From contig DCFV01000046.1 of NCBI GenBank assembly GCA_002314435.1, forward strand, positions 32,591 through 58,695: a DNA stretch of 26,105 bases. Reading direction: 5' to 3'. Within the stretch, counting starts at the first letter, position 1; the number at the start of each line of letters is the position of its first letter. The DNA is from Acidobacteriaceae bacterium UBA1795. Its GTDB lineage: Bacteria > Acidobacteriota > Terriglobia > Terriglobales > Acidobacteriaceae. Below, piece by piece: positions 1 to 8,835 of the stretch. The position numbers were made by a program, and so were the translations under genes. The notes under the pieces are model-generated. The model did not search any database. It had not been told where the DNA came from and worked only from the letters and a program-made list of their open reading frames with translations.

Positions 1-1467
1 GGCAACACTGTGCTCGTGGTGGAGCACGATGAAGACACAATCCGTCACGCTGACTATGTTCTCGATCTCGGTCCAGGTGCAGGCCGACTGGGCGGCCACG
101 TTGTGGCCGAGGGCACGCCCGAGCAGATCATGGCCTGCCCGGAGTCGCTCACCGGCCGTTACCTCTCTGGCGCCTCCACCGTGCTGCAGCGCTCTGAGCC
201 GCGCTCGCTCACCGGAAAGTGGCTCACCATTACCGGCGCGCGCGAACACAATCTGCAGGATTTGGACATCCGCATTCCGCTGGGCGTGATGACCGTGGTC
301 ACAGGCGTGAGCGGCAGCGGCAAGAGCACGCTGATTAACGACATCCTTTACCGCTCACTGGCCAAGAACCTCTACGGATCCCGCGAGGAGCCCGGCGCGC
401 ATGAGGCGCTGAGCGGAGAGGATCAGATCGACAAGGTCATCCGCATTGACCAATCACCCATCGGCCGCACCCCGCGTTCCAACCCGGCCACCTATACACA
501 GGTCTTCTCGCCACTGCGCGATCTCTTCGCCATGCTGCCCGAGGCGCGCGAGCGCGGCTACAAGCCCGGCCGCTTCAGCTTCAACGTCTCCGGCGGCCGT
601 TGCGAGGCCTGCCAGGGCGATGGACAGCGCCGCATCGAGATGAACTTCATGCCCGATGTCTACGTACAGTGCGAGGTGTGCAACGGGCGGCGCTACAACC
701 AGGAGACCCTGGCCGTGAAGTTCCACGGCTACTCCATCGCAGACATTCTCGACCTCACGATTGAGGACGCACTCACTGTGCTCGCCGACGTGCCGCAGGT
801 GCGCCAGAAGCTGCAGACGCTGGTGGACGTAGGCCTCGGCTACATTCACCTGGGCCAGAGCGCCACTACGCTTTCCGGCGGCGAGGCTCAGCGCATGAAG
901 CTGGCCCGCGAGCTCTCCAAGCGCCAGACTGGCCGCACGCTCTACCTGTTGGACGAGCCCACCACCGGCCTCCACTTTGACGATGTGCGCAAGCTGCTGG
1001 AGGTACTGCACCGACTCACCGACCTGGGCAACTCGATCATCATCATCGAGCACAATCTCGACGTGATTCGCAACGCCGACTGGATTCTCGACCTGGGACC
1101 GGAAGGCGGCGAAGAAGGTGGCCATCTTGTGGGTCAGGGTCGCCCAGCACACATTGCCCACACTCCTGATTCCTATACCGGCAAGTTCCTTGCCCGCTAC
1201 TATAACTCGCACAATGGCCGTCTGGAGCCGGTCGACGACACCGACGTCTGCATGGCAATGAGCGAAACTACGCCGCCTAAAATCAGCTCCTCCGCGACAC
1301 CGATAGACCGTTCAGGAGAGCCAGCCGCTGAAGCGCGCAGAGGGCCTCGTCGCAAGAAGACCGGAGTTCCCGAACTGGATAATCGCCCGGAAAGCCCGAC
1401 CGCTTCCTCGTCTGGCAAATCCACAACCCGCAAGCGCACCGCGAAGAAGAAGCCGGTGGCTCAATGA
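1..1467 (+). CDS. uvrA: UvrABC excinuclease subunit UvrA, C-terminal half (5' end outside window)
   Basis: This is the damage-recognition ATPase of nucleotide excision repair, which works with UvrB and UvrC in the cytoplasm. The reading frame is open from base 1, so the start lies outside the window; 488 residues are visible, about the second half of the family's roughly 940. Numbering visible residues, the second ABC module shows Walker A GVSGSGKST (102-110), a zinc site with C201, C204, C224 and C227, the ABC signature LSGGEAQRMKLARELS (291-306) and Walker B LYLLDEPTTGLH (314 on). The start of the window still holds the end of the first ATPase module (VVEHDED). After about residue 400, where family members usually end, there is an extra tail of roughly 88 residues rich in Lys, Arg, Ser and Pro, ending KKKPVAQ. 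The TGA overlaps the ATG of the next gene (ATGA), which suggests translational coupling. Confidence 0.97.
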   Translation, partial: GNTVLVVEHDEDTIRHADYVLDLGPGAGRLGGHVVAEGTPEQIMACPESLTGRYLSGASTVLQRSEPRSLTGKWLTITGAREHNLQDLDIRIPLGVMTVVTGVSGSGKSTLINDILYRSLAKNLYGSREEPGAHEALSGEDQIDKVIRIDQSPIGRTPRSNPATYTQVFSPLRDLFAMLPEARERGYKPGRFSFNVSGGRCEACQGDGQRRIEMNFMPDVYVQCEVCNGRRYNQETLAVKFHGYSIADILDLTIEDALTVLADVPQVRQKLQTLVDVGLGYIHLGQSATTLSGGEAQRMKLARELSKRQTGRTLYLLDEPTTGLHFDDVRKLLEVLHRLTDLGNSIIIIEHNLDVIRNADWILDLGPEGGEEGGHLVGQGRPAHIAHTPDSYTGKFLARYYNSHNGRLEPVDDTDVCMAMSETTPPKISSSATPIDRSGEPAAEARRGPRRKKTGVPELDNRPESPTASSSGKSTTRKRTAKKKPVAQ

Positions 1468-2426
1468 CCGGCTTCCCAGAGCACACACCTGACCCGTCGC
1501 TGAGTCTGCCGCCCGACCTACGAGCCTCCCATGATTCAGAAAACGGGGATCTCCAGCAGCCACAGCAAGATGACGGCCTACTCTTCAAGCAATTCTTTAC
1601 GCCTCCGCCGCCTCCGCAGGAGCGCATTCCGCATCTGGGCCACGTGGGCCTTCTGGTGCTTCTAGGGCTCACCGCGCTGCTCAGTTCTATTCTGCTGGCA
1701 CGTATCGGCGTGCACTTCCACCTCTTCGGCGTCACCACCATTGAGAAGGCCAGCGCTGACGTCCACTACACGCTGGCTACAGAAGGCATCTTCTACCTGC
1801 TCACCTTTGTGGGCGCGCTGCTCCTGTTTCCCGCTCTTTGGGGCAAGAGCTTCTTCGCCGGACTGCAATGGAGGGCCGGCGCAGCCATGCGGCGCAGTGG
1901 CTACCTCTTTGGCGCGGCGCTTGCCTGCTTTGGTTTGGCACTCGTGAATGGCCTGCTGATGCCCGGCCCTAACGACACCCCCATCGACAAGATCTTCCGA
2001 ACGCCCGGCGCCGCTTGGATTCTCTTCGCCTTCGGGGTCACCTTCGCCCCATTCTTTGAGGAGATTGCTTTCCGCGGCTTCCTACTGCCCGCACTCTGCA
2101 CCGTCTTCGACTGGTCCGTGGAGCGCTCCACCGGCCACCTGCCGCGGCCGCTGCACCGCAATGGACATCCGCGCTGGAGCATGCCCGCCATGGTGGCCTC
2201 TTCGCTCGCATCGAGCCTTTTGTTTGCCCTGCTCCACGCCGACCAGACCGGCTACTCTATCGGCCCATTTTTGCTGCTGGTGTGCGTAAGCCTGGTGCTC
2301 TGCACCATCCGCCTCGCCACCCGGTCGCTCGCGGCCAGCGTGGTGGTCCACGCCTGCTACAACTTCCTGCTCTTCACCCTCATGTTCCTCGGCACTTCAG
2401 GCTTCAAGCATCTCGACAAGATGTGA
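1464..2426 (+). CDS. CPBP family intramembrane glutamic endopeptidase (CAAX protease-like)
   Basis: This is a predicted multi-pass inner-membrane protein of 320 residues in the CPBP (Abi/CAAX protease) family. All three family motifs are visible: EExxxR as E199-E200...R203 within FFEEIAFRGF, the second motif with H258 in FALLHAD, and the third with H296 and N300 in VVHACYNF. The first ~55 residues are polar and Pro-rich (a PPPPP stretch near residue 50) and probably cytoplasmic; several hydrophobic segments follow. Family members are intramembrane proteases involved in processes such as bacteriocin immunity or protein maturation; the substrate here cannot be inferred. Its ATG overlaps the uvrA stop by 4 nt, so it is probably cotranscribed with uvrA, which does not imply a repair role. 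Confidence 0.88.
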   Translation: MTGFPEHTPDPSLSLPPDLRASHDSENGDLQQPQQDDGLLFKQFFTPPPPPQERIPHLGHVGLLVLLGLTALLSSILLARIGVHFHLFGVTTIEKASADVHYTLATEGIFYLLTFVGALLLFPALWGKSFFAGLQWRAGAAMRRSGYLFGAALACFGLALVNGLLMPGPNDTPIDKIFRTPGAAWILFAFGVTFAPFFEEIAFRGFLLPALCTVFDWSVERSTGHLPRPLHRNGHPRWSMPAMVASSLASSLLFALLHADQTGYSIGPFLLLVCVSLVLCTIRLATRSLAASVVVHACYNFLLFTLMFLGTSGFKHLDKM

Positions 2427-2459
2427 GGCGGTGGGCGCTGTCTTTTACAATCATCCTTG

Positions 2460-3068
2460 ATGACCACCCCGACCTACGCACAACAGCTTCTCTCGCTTCT
2501 GGCCCACACCAGCTTCCGGCTGGGCCAATTCAAGCTCTCCTCCGGCGGCACCAGCGACTACTACATCGACTGCCGCACCACCACACTGCACGCTGAGGGA
2601 GGCCGCCTCACGGGCTATGCCATTCTCGACCTGCTGGAAGCCAATCACATCGACGCCGAAGCCGTAGGCGGCCTGACCATGGGCGCTGACCCTATCGTCT
2701 CGAATGTGGCCACAGCCAGTGCCTGGCGCGCGCAGATGCAGCCCGCCGCACCACTGCTGCATGGTTTCCTGGTACGCAAAGCGGAAAAGGCTCACGGCAC
2801 TGGCCGCCGCATCGAAGGCTTCTGCCGTGAGGGCGCGCGCGTAGTGGTTGTTGATGACGTCTGCACAACTGGCACTTCCACCATCAATGCCATCGAAGCC
2901 GTGCGTGAAGCCGGCATGGTCGTCGCCGCGGTGGTATGCATCGTGGAACGCGAAGAGGCCAACGGCCGCCCTGCCGTCGAAGCTGCGGCCGCAGGCGCAC
3001 CATTCCTGCGCCTGTTCACCGCGATCGACGTTCGCGCCGAGCACCTAAAGCAACTGGAACAGAAGTAG
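2460..3068 (+). CDS. pyrE: Orotate phosphoribosyltransferase
   Basis: This cytoplasmic enzyme joins orotate to PRPP to give OMP in de novo pyrimidine synthesis. The 202-residue protein has the type I phosphoribosyltransferase PRPP loop VVVVDDVCTTGTST (128-141), the orotate-side segment LSSGGTSDYYIDCR (26-39) and the flexible Lys/Gly loop around KAEKAHGTG (107-115). Length and motif order fit PyrE. An in-frame TTG lies directly before the ATG at 2460; I chose ATG. The gene starts about 33 nt after the CPBP gene, so it may be in the same transcript, and it is followed 14 nt later by a strong hairpin terminator shared with the convergent OmpA-like gene. Confidence 0.95.
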   Translation: MTTPTYAQQLLSLLAHTSFRLGQFKLSSGGTSDYYIDCRTTTLHAEGGRLTGYAILDLLEANHIDAEAVGGLTMGADPIVSNVATASAWRAQMQPAAPLLHGFLVRKAEKAHGTGRRIEGFCREGARVVVVDDVCTTGTSTINAIEAVREAGMVVAAVVCIVEREEANGRPAVEAAAAGAPFLRLFTAIDVRAEHLKQLEQK

Positions 3069-3082
3069 CTGCGATCTACCCC

Positions 3083-3133
3083 AAACGAATACAGGCCATC
3101 CGCTCTCCACGGATTGCCTGTATTCGTTTTGTG
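3083..3133 (+). terminator. Rho-independent (possibly bidirectional) terminator between pyrE and the OmpA-like gene
   Basis: A perfect 14-bp inverted repeat pairs 3083-3096 with 3116-3129 (arm AAACGAATACAGGC). An inner 5-bp stem (3098-3102 with 3110-3114) extends it across one mismatch, leaving a 7-nt loop. A short T run follows the 3' arm on the plus strand. It lies just after the pyrE stop and just after the end of the convergent minus-strand gene, so it can serve both; the T run is better for the plus direction. Confidence 0.88.
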
Positions 3134-3149
3134 CTGTTATTGCGGGTGC

Positions 3150-3890
3150 TTAGCGGCCAGCGCCGGGTGCTGCGGACGCGGACGCCGACTGCGGCTGGTC
3201 GCCGCTCATGTTCGAGAGCAGCTGTACCTGCACGCGGCGATTCTGCTTGCGGCCTTCAGCGGTGTTGTTCGGCGCCACTTCCTGATCCTTGCCAATGCCG
3301 ATCAAGTAGAAGCGGTGCGCGGGCACGTTGTACTTCGAGGCCAGATACTGCACCACGGCATCGGCACGGCGCTGGCTGAGGTCGTAGTTGTACTCTGCAG
3401 AGCCGGTCGAATCGGTGCCACCAGTAACTTCAAGAATGTAGCTCTTGGCCGAGCCAAGCTGCGCTGCAAACTGGTCCAGTTGTTCCCTGTCATCCTTGGT
3501 CAAAACAGCCTTGTCAAAGCCGAAGTTCACCGTAACGTTGGCCAGGGACTTGTAGTTGTCCAGACCCTTCACCACGCTGTCGAGCCGGTCGGCGCGATGC
3601 ACGGCGTCGTTGGCTGCCACTTGCGCATCGCCAGCAGCCTTCCCGGCAGTCTGGGCGTTCTGGGTGGCAGTGTCAGCCGCGCCTTGCGCCTGCTTGATGC
3701 CCGCCTGAGCACGGTCGTCGGTATCGCGAATCGCGCGTCCGTTGGCCGTCGTCTGCTCTTCCAGCTTGCCCGTGTGCTCCACGATGGGAGCGGTCTGGGT
3801 CTTCACCCAGTTCTTGGACGCGCAGCCGGTTGCACCGGCCACTGCAAGCGCCGTCGTTGCCATCCAAAGGCCAATTCTGTAGTTCATCAT
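3150..3890 (-). CDS. OmpA-family peptidoglycan-associated lipoprotein
   Basis: This is a predicted outer-membrane lipoprotein of 246 residues that would tether the envelope to peptidoglycan. It starts at tandem ATG codons (3890 and 3887) about 8 nt after a GGAGGA ribosome-binding site; an upstream GTG at 3911 is less likely. A short hydrophobic signal ends in a lipobox-like ATGC with Cys23 as the lipidation site. Residues ~30-110 are Ala/Gln/Asp-rich and probably helical or coiled coil. Residues ~118-226 form an OmpA C-terminal domain: TVNFGFDKAVL (start), GGTDSTGSAEYNYDLSQRRA (157-176) and GRKQNRRVQVQL (213-224), including the conserved NRRV. The architecture resembles Pal/YiaD-type proteins. 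It stands alone between convergent pyrE and divergent uvrC. Confidence 0.9.
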   Translation of the reverse strand: MMNYRIGLWMATTALAVAGATGCASKNWVKTQTAPIVEHTGKLEEQTTANGRAIRDTDDRAQAGIKQAQGAADTATQNAQTAGKAAGDAQVAANDAVHRADRLDSVVKGLDNYKSLANVTVNFGFDKAVLTKDDREQLDQFAAQLGSAKSYILEVTGGTDSTGSAEYNYDLSQRRADAVVQYLASKYNVPAHRFYLIGIGKDQEVAPNNTAEGRKQNRRVQVQLLSNMSGDQPQSASASAAPGAGR

Positions 3891-4175
3891 TTTCTCAGTC
3901 CTCCCGCTCACCCGAGCACGGCACCATGGCTCGCGACCGGCGGCTATACGTCAATCCTTCTGACTCAAGACCTAGCACGCGCCGCACCAAACCGTTCGAA
4001 TTCCGTATCTGATTGATGAAACGCAGGTTACTTTGATCATCGCAAGGCAGATGTGACCGCCAAACCGTGTAATTTTTACGTTTCCCGGTAACTTTGCCTC
4101 CGCCATGGCGTGCGCTTTCTCGTCTACGACTGCAAACCGCTATGCTGGAGATGGCTCCGCGCCTAGCCCCCGCCG

Positions 4176-6053
4176 ATGGACCTCTACGAAAAAATCCGGA
4201 CTTTACCGACGCAGCCCGGCGTCTACCTCTACAAGAACGCCGAGGGCCAGGTCATCTACGTCGGCAAAGCGAAGAACCTCCGCTCCCGCGTCCGCTCGTA
4301 CCTGCTGGAAGCTTCTCAAGCCAACGCCAAAACCGGCTCGCTGATGCGCGAAGCCGTCGACCTCGAATACATCCTGGTGGCCAACGAGCACGAGGCTCTG
4401 GCGCTTGAAAATAATCTCATCAAGCAGCGCAAGCCGCGCTTCAACATCCTGCTGCGCGACGACAAGACCTACCCGTACGTAAAGCTCACGCTCGGTGACC
4501 GCTTCCCCAAGGTCTTTGTAACCCGCCGGCTGCGCAAGGACGGCGCGGCCTACTACGGTCCCTACTTTCCCGGCAATCTCGCCTACCGCGTGGTCGAGCT
4601 CATCCACCGCAGCTTTCTCATCCCCAGCTGCAAGCTGGATCTCTCGCGCTACCACCCGCGCGCGTGCCTGCAGCACTACATTCATCGCTGCCTGGGTCCG
4701 TGCGTAGAGGGGCTCACAACGCCGGAGGCTTACGCCTTGGCAGTCCGGGATGCACAGCTCTTCCTCGAAGGCCGCCACAGCGAGCTTGAGCGCTCTTTAA
4801 CCACACGCATGATGGAAGCAGCCGAGGCCGAGCAGTTTGAAGCTGCAGCGCGCCTGCGCGATCAGCTCTCCACGGTGCACCAGTTGCAGGAAAAGCAGCG
4901 CATCGCCACAGCCGAGCAAAGCGACGATGCCGACGTCTTCGGTTACCACTTCGAGGACGGCGCACTGGCCGTCAACCTCTTCCACGTGCGCGCTGGCAAA
5001 ATCGTGGACCGCCGCGAGTTCTTTTGGGAAGACCTGCCTGAACTGCTGGAACGCTCCACAGAAGCAAATGAAGAAGAAGCCCCGGCGGAAAGAGTGAACG
5101 ACAGCTTTGAGGCGGGCCCATTCTTCAGTGCTCTGCTCAAGCAGCTCTACATTGACCAGCATTATGTGCCGCGCTCCATCTTCGTGCCTGTCGACTTTGC
5201 CGACCGCGAAGCGCTAACTGCTTTGCTGAGCGAGCGCACCGGCCACCGCATCGAACTGGCCGTGCCGCAGCGTGGCGAGAAGCGCTCGCTCGTTGACCTA
5301 GCTGGCCAGAACGCGCACCAATCGTTCACGCAGCGGTTCCGCGTGCTCGAACCCTCGCGCAAGGCCATCCAGGAGGCGCTGGCGGACGCGCTTATGTTGC
5401 CTGAACTGCCGCACCGCATTGAGTGCTTCGACATCTCGCACATTCAGGGCGCTGAGACCGTCGCCTCCCTCGTTGTATGGGAAGACGGAAAGATGAACAA
5501 GTCTGCCTATCGCAAGTTCAAGATCAAGACCGTTGAAGGCGTGGACGACTTCGCCTCAATGCGCGAGGTGGTGGAGCGTCGCTACAAGCGCCTGAAAGAG
5601 GAAGATCAGACCATGCCTTCGCTCGTGCTCATCGACGGCGGCCTGGGACAGTTGCACGCCGCGGCCGACGCTCTGGAAGCTCTCGGCTTTACCACGCAGC
5701 CGCTGGCATCGATTGCAAAGAAGGAAGAAGTAATCTATCTGTACGGCAGCGAGGACGAGCCTGTGGTACTGGATCGCCGCTCGCCCGTATTGCACCTGGT
5801 GCAGCTCATTCGCGACGAGAGCCACCGCTTCGCCATCGGCTACCACCGCCAGCGCCGCGCTATGCGCGACCGCAACTCCGAACTGCTCGCCATTCCCGGT
5901 GTGGGCGCGCAAACCCGTCAGCGCCTGTTGACGCACTTCGGCAGCCTGCGTGACGTGAAGCAGGCCACCGCGGAGTCACTTGCCGCTGTCGTTCCGAAGA
6001 AAACCGCAGAAACCATCTGGCGGCACTTCCATCAGGAACAGCCGGCAGGTTAA
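4176..6053 (+). CDS. uvrC: UvrABC excinuclease subunit UvrC
   Basis: This dual-incision nuclease of nucleotide excision repair is 625 residues, normal for the family. Domains in order: an N-terminal GIY-YIG nuclease (GVYLYKN at 15-21, IYVGKAKNLRSRV at 27-39); a Cys cluster with C152, C164, C172 and C176 in the spacing of the iron-sulfur site known in E. coli UvrC; a UVR motif binding UvrB (~205-240); an RNase H-like C-terminal endonuclease with D419 (CFDISH), D487 (LIDGG) and H550 (DESHR); and a terminal helix-hairpin-helix segment around IPGVGAQTRQRLL (573-585). The start ATG at 4176 gives the expected N-terminus. The gene converges with the zinc-ribbon gene with only 4 nt between stop codons. 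About 285 nt upstream are shared with the divergent OmpA-like gene and hold no other gene I can support. Confidence 0.97.
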   Translation: MDLYEKIRTLPTQPGVYLYKNAEGQVIYVGKAKNLRSRVRSYLLEASQANAKTGSLMREAVDLEYILVANEHEALALENNLIKQRKPRFNILLRDDKTYPYVKLTLGDRFPKVFVTRRLRKDGAAYYGPYFPGNLAYRVVELIHRSFLIPSCKLDLSRYHPRACLQHYIHRCLGPCVEGLTTPEAYALAVRDAQLFLEGRHSELERSLTTRMMEAAEAEQFEAAARLRDQLSTVHQLQEKQRIATAEQSDDADVFGYHFEDGALAVNLFHVRAGKIVDRREFFWEDLPELLERSTEANEEEAPAERVNDSFEAGPFFSALLKQLYIDQHYVPRSIFVPVDFADREALTALLSERTGHRIELAVPQRGEKRSLVDLAGQNAHQSFTQRFRVLEPSRKAIQEALADALMLPELPHRIECFDISHIQGAETVASLVVWEDGKMNKSAYRKFKIKTVEGVDDFASMREVVERRYKRLKEEDQTMPSLVLIDGGLGQLHAAADALEALGFTTQPLASIAKKEEVIYLYGSEDEPVVLDRRSPVLHLVQLIRDESHRFAIGYHRQRRAMRDRNSELLAIPGVGAQTRQRLLTHFGSLRDVKQATAESLAAVVPKKTAETIWRHFHQEQPAG

Positions 6054-6057
6054 GTCG

Positions 6058-6474
6058 TCAGTGGACCTTTGCCGCCGGCGTTGCCGAAACAGCAAACCGC
6101 GCAGCGCACGACGGGCAGGCATGCTCTTTGCCGTCAGCCAGGGTCACCACCCTCGTTCCGCAAACCGGGCACTTCGCCGCATGCTCGTTCATCCCGAAAA
6201 TTGGCCCGCCCAGCGGCGCCAGGATGCCCAGCACGATGATCGGCACACCCAGAAACAGCCCCCAACCAGTCAGGCAGACCATGATCCCGGCAATGATCAG
6301 GATCGGTGCTGCGATGATCCCGTACATCAGTCCGCCAAAGGCGCCGCGCACCGGATGATTCTCATGTTCCTGCAGCGATGCCGGATGTGGCAATTCAGCC
6401 GCCGTTCCGCACACCGGGCAAAAGCTCCACCCGGATTCGAGCGCCAGGTGGCATTTGGCACATTGAGCGTTCAT
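6058..6474 (-). CDS. Small membrane protein with zinc ribbons at both ends
   Basis: I do not recognise a named family for this 138-residue protein. An N-terminal zinc ribbon uses C5-x2-C8 and C19-x2-C22. Two hydrophobic segments (about 47-68 and 72-94) form a likely membrane hairpin. A C-terminal ribbon uses C101-x2-C104 and C119-x2-C122. With a two-pass hairpin, both metal-binding ends would be on the same side of the inner membrane, presumably the cytoplasm. ATG at 6474 is preceded by AAGGAG about 12 nt upstream. Its stop lies 4 nt from the uvrC stop on the other strand, with no terminator hairpin between them. Function is unknown; proteins of this shape are often annotated only as zinc-ribbon domain-containing proteins. 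Confidence 0.75.
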   Translation of the reverse strand: MNAQCAKCHLALESGWSFCPVCGTAAELPHPASLQEHENHPVRGAFGGLMYGIIAAPILIIAGIMVCLTGWGLFLGVPIIVLGILAPLGGPIFGMNEHAAKCPVCGTRVVTLADGKEHACPSCAARFAVSATPAAKVH

Positions 6475-6623
6475 AGAGCACCGCTCCTTTTACGGTTCCA
6501 GGCAGGCCATCCGCTGCGCCACCGAATCCGCGCCCGGACTCTCTGCAGCCCGGAAGTGTAGGCCACTTCGCAGGCTCTGCCGGTGACCTGCATCACCAAT
6601 GCAGCCATCCGCTCCGCCGCCGC

Positions 6624-8060
6624 ATGCTAACCTCAATTCACCGCATGAGCCAGGATCCAGCCTTCCCTTCCCAAGTGACTGCAGCCGACCTGCCGCGCGT
6701 GCTCGGCGCCAGCCAGGCCACGGCCATCGTCGTCGGCACGATCATCGGCAGCGGTATCTTTCTTGTGCCCAGCGAGATGATGCGCGACACCGGCTCGTCC
6801 AGTCTCGTTTACCTGGCCTGGATCGTCGGCGGCCTGCTCTCCCTGTTTGGTGCCATGGCCTATGCCGAACTCGGAGCCATGCTGCCCTATGCCGGAGGCG
6901 AGTACGTTTACCTGCGCGGTGCCTACGGTGACACAACGGCTTTTCTCTACATGTGGACGTGGTTTGCTGTGGCCAAGCCCGCGTCCATTGCCGCAGTCAC
7001 CAGCGGCCTGGCGCGCACCCTCGGTGTCTTTTCTGCCTTCCATTGGCTCACCGCGCCGGTGCCTGGACTGCCGCTGCTCTGGTCTCAGGTTTTCGCGATC
7101 GGCGTCACGTGGTTTATGACCGGCCTGAACTACCTGGGCATCAAAAAGGCCGGAGACTTCCAGCTGGTCTTTACCGTGCTCAAGGGCCTACTCATCCTCA
7201 TTGTTGCAGCACTGTGCTTTGCTTCGGCCTCCGGTTCGTGGGCTAACTTTGCCACCGGCCTGCCCCATGCCACCGGAGGGTTCGGTGGCTTTATGCTTGC
7301 GCTCATCGCTACGCTCTGGGCTTATGACGGCTGGAACGACCTGACCATGGTGGCCGGCGAGGTGCGCCACCCCGAGCGCAGTCTGCCCGTTGCACTTATC
7401 GGCGGCCTGTTGATTGTTGGTGCGTTGTTCATGGCGACGAATGCGGCCATCCAGTACATCCTGCCCGCGGCGCAGATTGCAGCAAGCGAACGACCCGCCG
7501 TTACCGCGCTCTCCGTGGTGGCTGGCCCCGGCGGCGCGGGCTTTGTGGCTGCAGCGATGGCACTGTCGATCTTCGTCACGCTCAACGGCACGGTGATGTC
7601 CGGCGCGCGCGTACCTTTTGCCGCCGCCCGCGACCGGCTCTTCTTCCGCCAATTTGCGCACATCCATCCGCGTTTTCAGTCGCCTTCGACGTCGCTGATC
7701 GTGCAGGGACTGCTGTCGACCGTGCTGTTGCTGTTCCTCAGCCAGTTCCAGCAGCACTTTGAGCTCGCCGTCTTTGCCGAGTGGCTCTTCTACATGCTCA
7801 CCACCACCACGGTCTTCTTCTATCGCAAGCGCCGGCCGGACATGCCGCGTCCGTATCGCGTGTGGGGCTATCCTGCTCTGCCCGCCGTCTTCGTCGTCTG
7901 CGCAGCGGCCGTGCTCGTATGGAGCTACGCCGGAAACCTTAAAGGCTCGCTCATCGGGACTGTACTCATCCTGCTTGGCCTGCCTGTTCTCTGGATCGTG
8001 CGCCGTCGCTACGGCGCGTCGGTACCCATGGAAGCAAGCCATCCGGCCGCGCAGCGATAG
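6624..8060 (+). CDS. APC superfamily amino acid permease
   Basis: This is a predicted inner-membrane secondary transporter of 478 residues with about 12 membrane segments. The first segment carries the family's GTIIGSGIF motif (substrate-backbone binding loop in APC transporters), and the ALWAYDGWNDLTMVAGEVRH region matches the conserved TM6-loop of the L-type amino acid transporter/SteT-like branch. The expected role is import or exchange of neutral amino acids; the substrate cannot be fixed from sequence. The start is uncertain: ATG at 6624 or ATG at 6645 (MSQDP...), neither with a clear ribosome-binding site. It is divergent from the zinc-ribbon gene across about 149 nt and is followed after 48 nt by the GNAT gene. 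Confidence 0.9.
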   Translation: MLTSIHRMSQDPAFPSQVTAADLPRVLGASQATAIVVGTIIGSGIFLVPSEMMRDTGSSSLVYLAWIVGGLLSLFGAMAYAELGAMLPYAGGEYVYLRGAYGDTTAFLYMWTWFAVAKPASIAAVTSGLARTLGVFSAFHWLTAPVPGLPLLWSQVFAIGVTWFMTGLNYLGIKKAGDFQLVFTVLKGLLILIVAALCFASASGSWANFATGLPHATGGFGGFMLALIATLWAYDGWNDLTMVAGEVRHPERSLPVALIGGLLIVGALFMATNAAIQYILPAAQIAASERPAVTALSVVAGPGGAGFVAAAMALSIFVTLNGTVMSGARVPFAAARDRLFFRQFAHIHPRFQSPSTSLIVQGLLSTVLLLFLSQFQQHFELAVFAEWLFYMLTTTTVFFYRKRRPDMPRPYRVWGYPALPAVFVVCAAAVLVWSYAGNLKGSLIGTVLILLGLPVLWIVRRRYGASVPMEASHPAAQR

Positions 8061-8108
8061 CTGCCGGGAACACCGCATCGCAGCACGCACATTGCTCATT
8101 ACTCACTT

Positions 8109-8813
8109 ATGCCTCAAGCTCATGCGCTCGATGACCCGATCTGGAATGCACTCAACACCGTCCACGCGCCCCTCGCGTTGGGTGGCGCGCTGGCGCGCCG
8201 CTACCCGGCGGAGATCGGCCCACTGAGCGGCCTGGTTGACCAATCTGACGCCGCTTACGAAGAACTGCGCACGCTCGCCGGTCCAGGGGACACGGTCGTC
8301 CTGTTTCTGCAGCAGCCACCGCAACCCCGCGCGGGCTGGACGCTGATACGCGAGGGGCCGCTGAGCCAGATGGTCTGCACGGCACCTCCCTCCGAAGCGT
8401 CTGCACCTCTGCTTTCTTCAGCCACGATGCGCCGACTGACTACCACCGACGCGCCCGCAATGGTGGAACTCGCTACGCTTACCGAGCCCGGCCCCTTCCG
8501 CATGCGGACGTATGAATTGGGCATGTTCTACGGCATCTTTGAAGGAAATCGCCTCATGAGCATGGCCGGTCAACGCACGCGAGTGCCTGGTTACGTCGAG
8601 GTAAGTGCCGTCTGCACCCACCCTGATGCCCGCGGCAAAGGCTACGCGCGCACGCTCATGATGGCCGTGATGGACGAGATCCGTAGCGAAGGCCAGGCGC
8701 CCTTCCTGCACAGTTGGGCGTTTAACGAAGCCGCCATTCGCGTCTATACCGACCTGGGTTTCGTGCTGCGCCACAGTATGCACGTGGCCGCGCTTAGAAA
8801 CGACCGCGCGTAA
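8109..8813 (+). CDS. GNAT family N-acetyltransferase (FR47-like)
   Basis: This 234-residue cytoplasmic protein has a C-terminal GNAT domain (~105-230). Acetyl-CoA-binding motif A is VSAVCTHPDARGKGYARTLM (165-184), matching the V-x-T-x-P-x-x-R-G-x-G-x-A pattern, followed by NEAAIRVYTDLGF (206-218), the usual GNAT motif B. The N-terminal ~100 residues are less typical and may help bind the substrate. The arrangement resembles FR47-like acyltransferases related to the Drosophila FR47 family. Substrate unknown. It lies between the permease and rsmA, 22 nt before rsmA, so it may be cotranscribed with rsmA. Confidence 0.87.
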   Translation: MPQAHALDDPIWNALNTVHAPLALGGALARRYPAEIGPLSGLVDQSDAAYEELRTLAGPGDTVVLFLQQPPQPRAGWTLIREGPLSQMVCTAPPSEASAPLLSSATMRRLTTTDAPAMVELATLTEPGPFRMRTYELGMFYGIFEGNRLMSMAGQRTRVPGYVEVSAVCTHPDARGKGYARTLMMAVMDEIRSEGQAPFLHSWAFNEAAIRVYTDLGFVLRHSMHVAALRNDRA

Positions 8814-8835
8814 ACTTCCCGGCTCGGCTACCATC

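Noticed and set aside
3114..4016. Plus-strand open frame of about 300 codons covering the OmpA-like gene
   Set aside because: It starts inside the terminator stem and has no recognisable domain, while the opposite strand encodes a clear OmpA-family lipoprotein.
3891..4175. Promoters, an RNA gene or an SOS box in the divergent ompA-like/uvrC gap
   Set aside because: I found no -35/-10 pair with acceptable spacing and no palindrome like a known LexA box; only a loose near-repeat (GGTTACTTTG near 4026 and GGTAACTTTG near 4087), probably chance.
7188..8099. Minus-strand open frame of about 303 codons opposite the permease
   Set aside because: Low-complexity charged composition and no motif; the plus strand encodes a clear 12-segment transporter.
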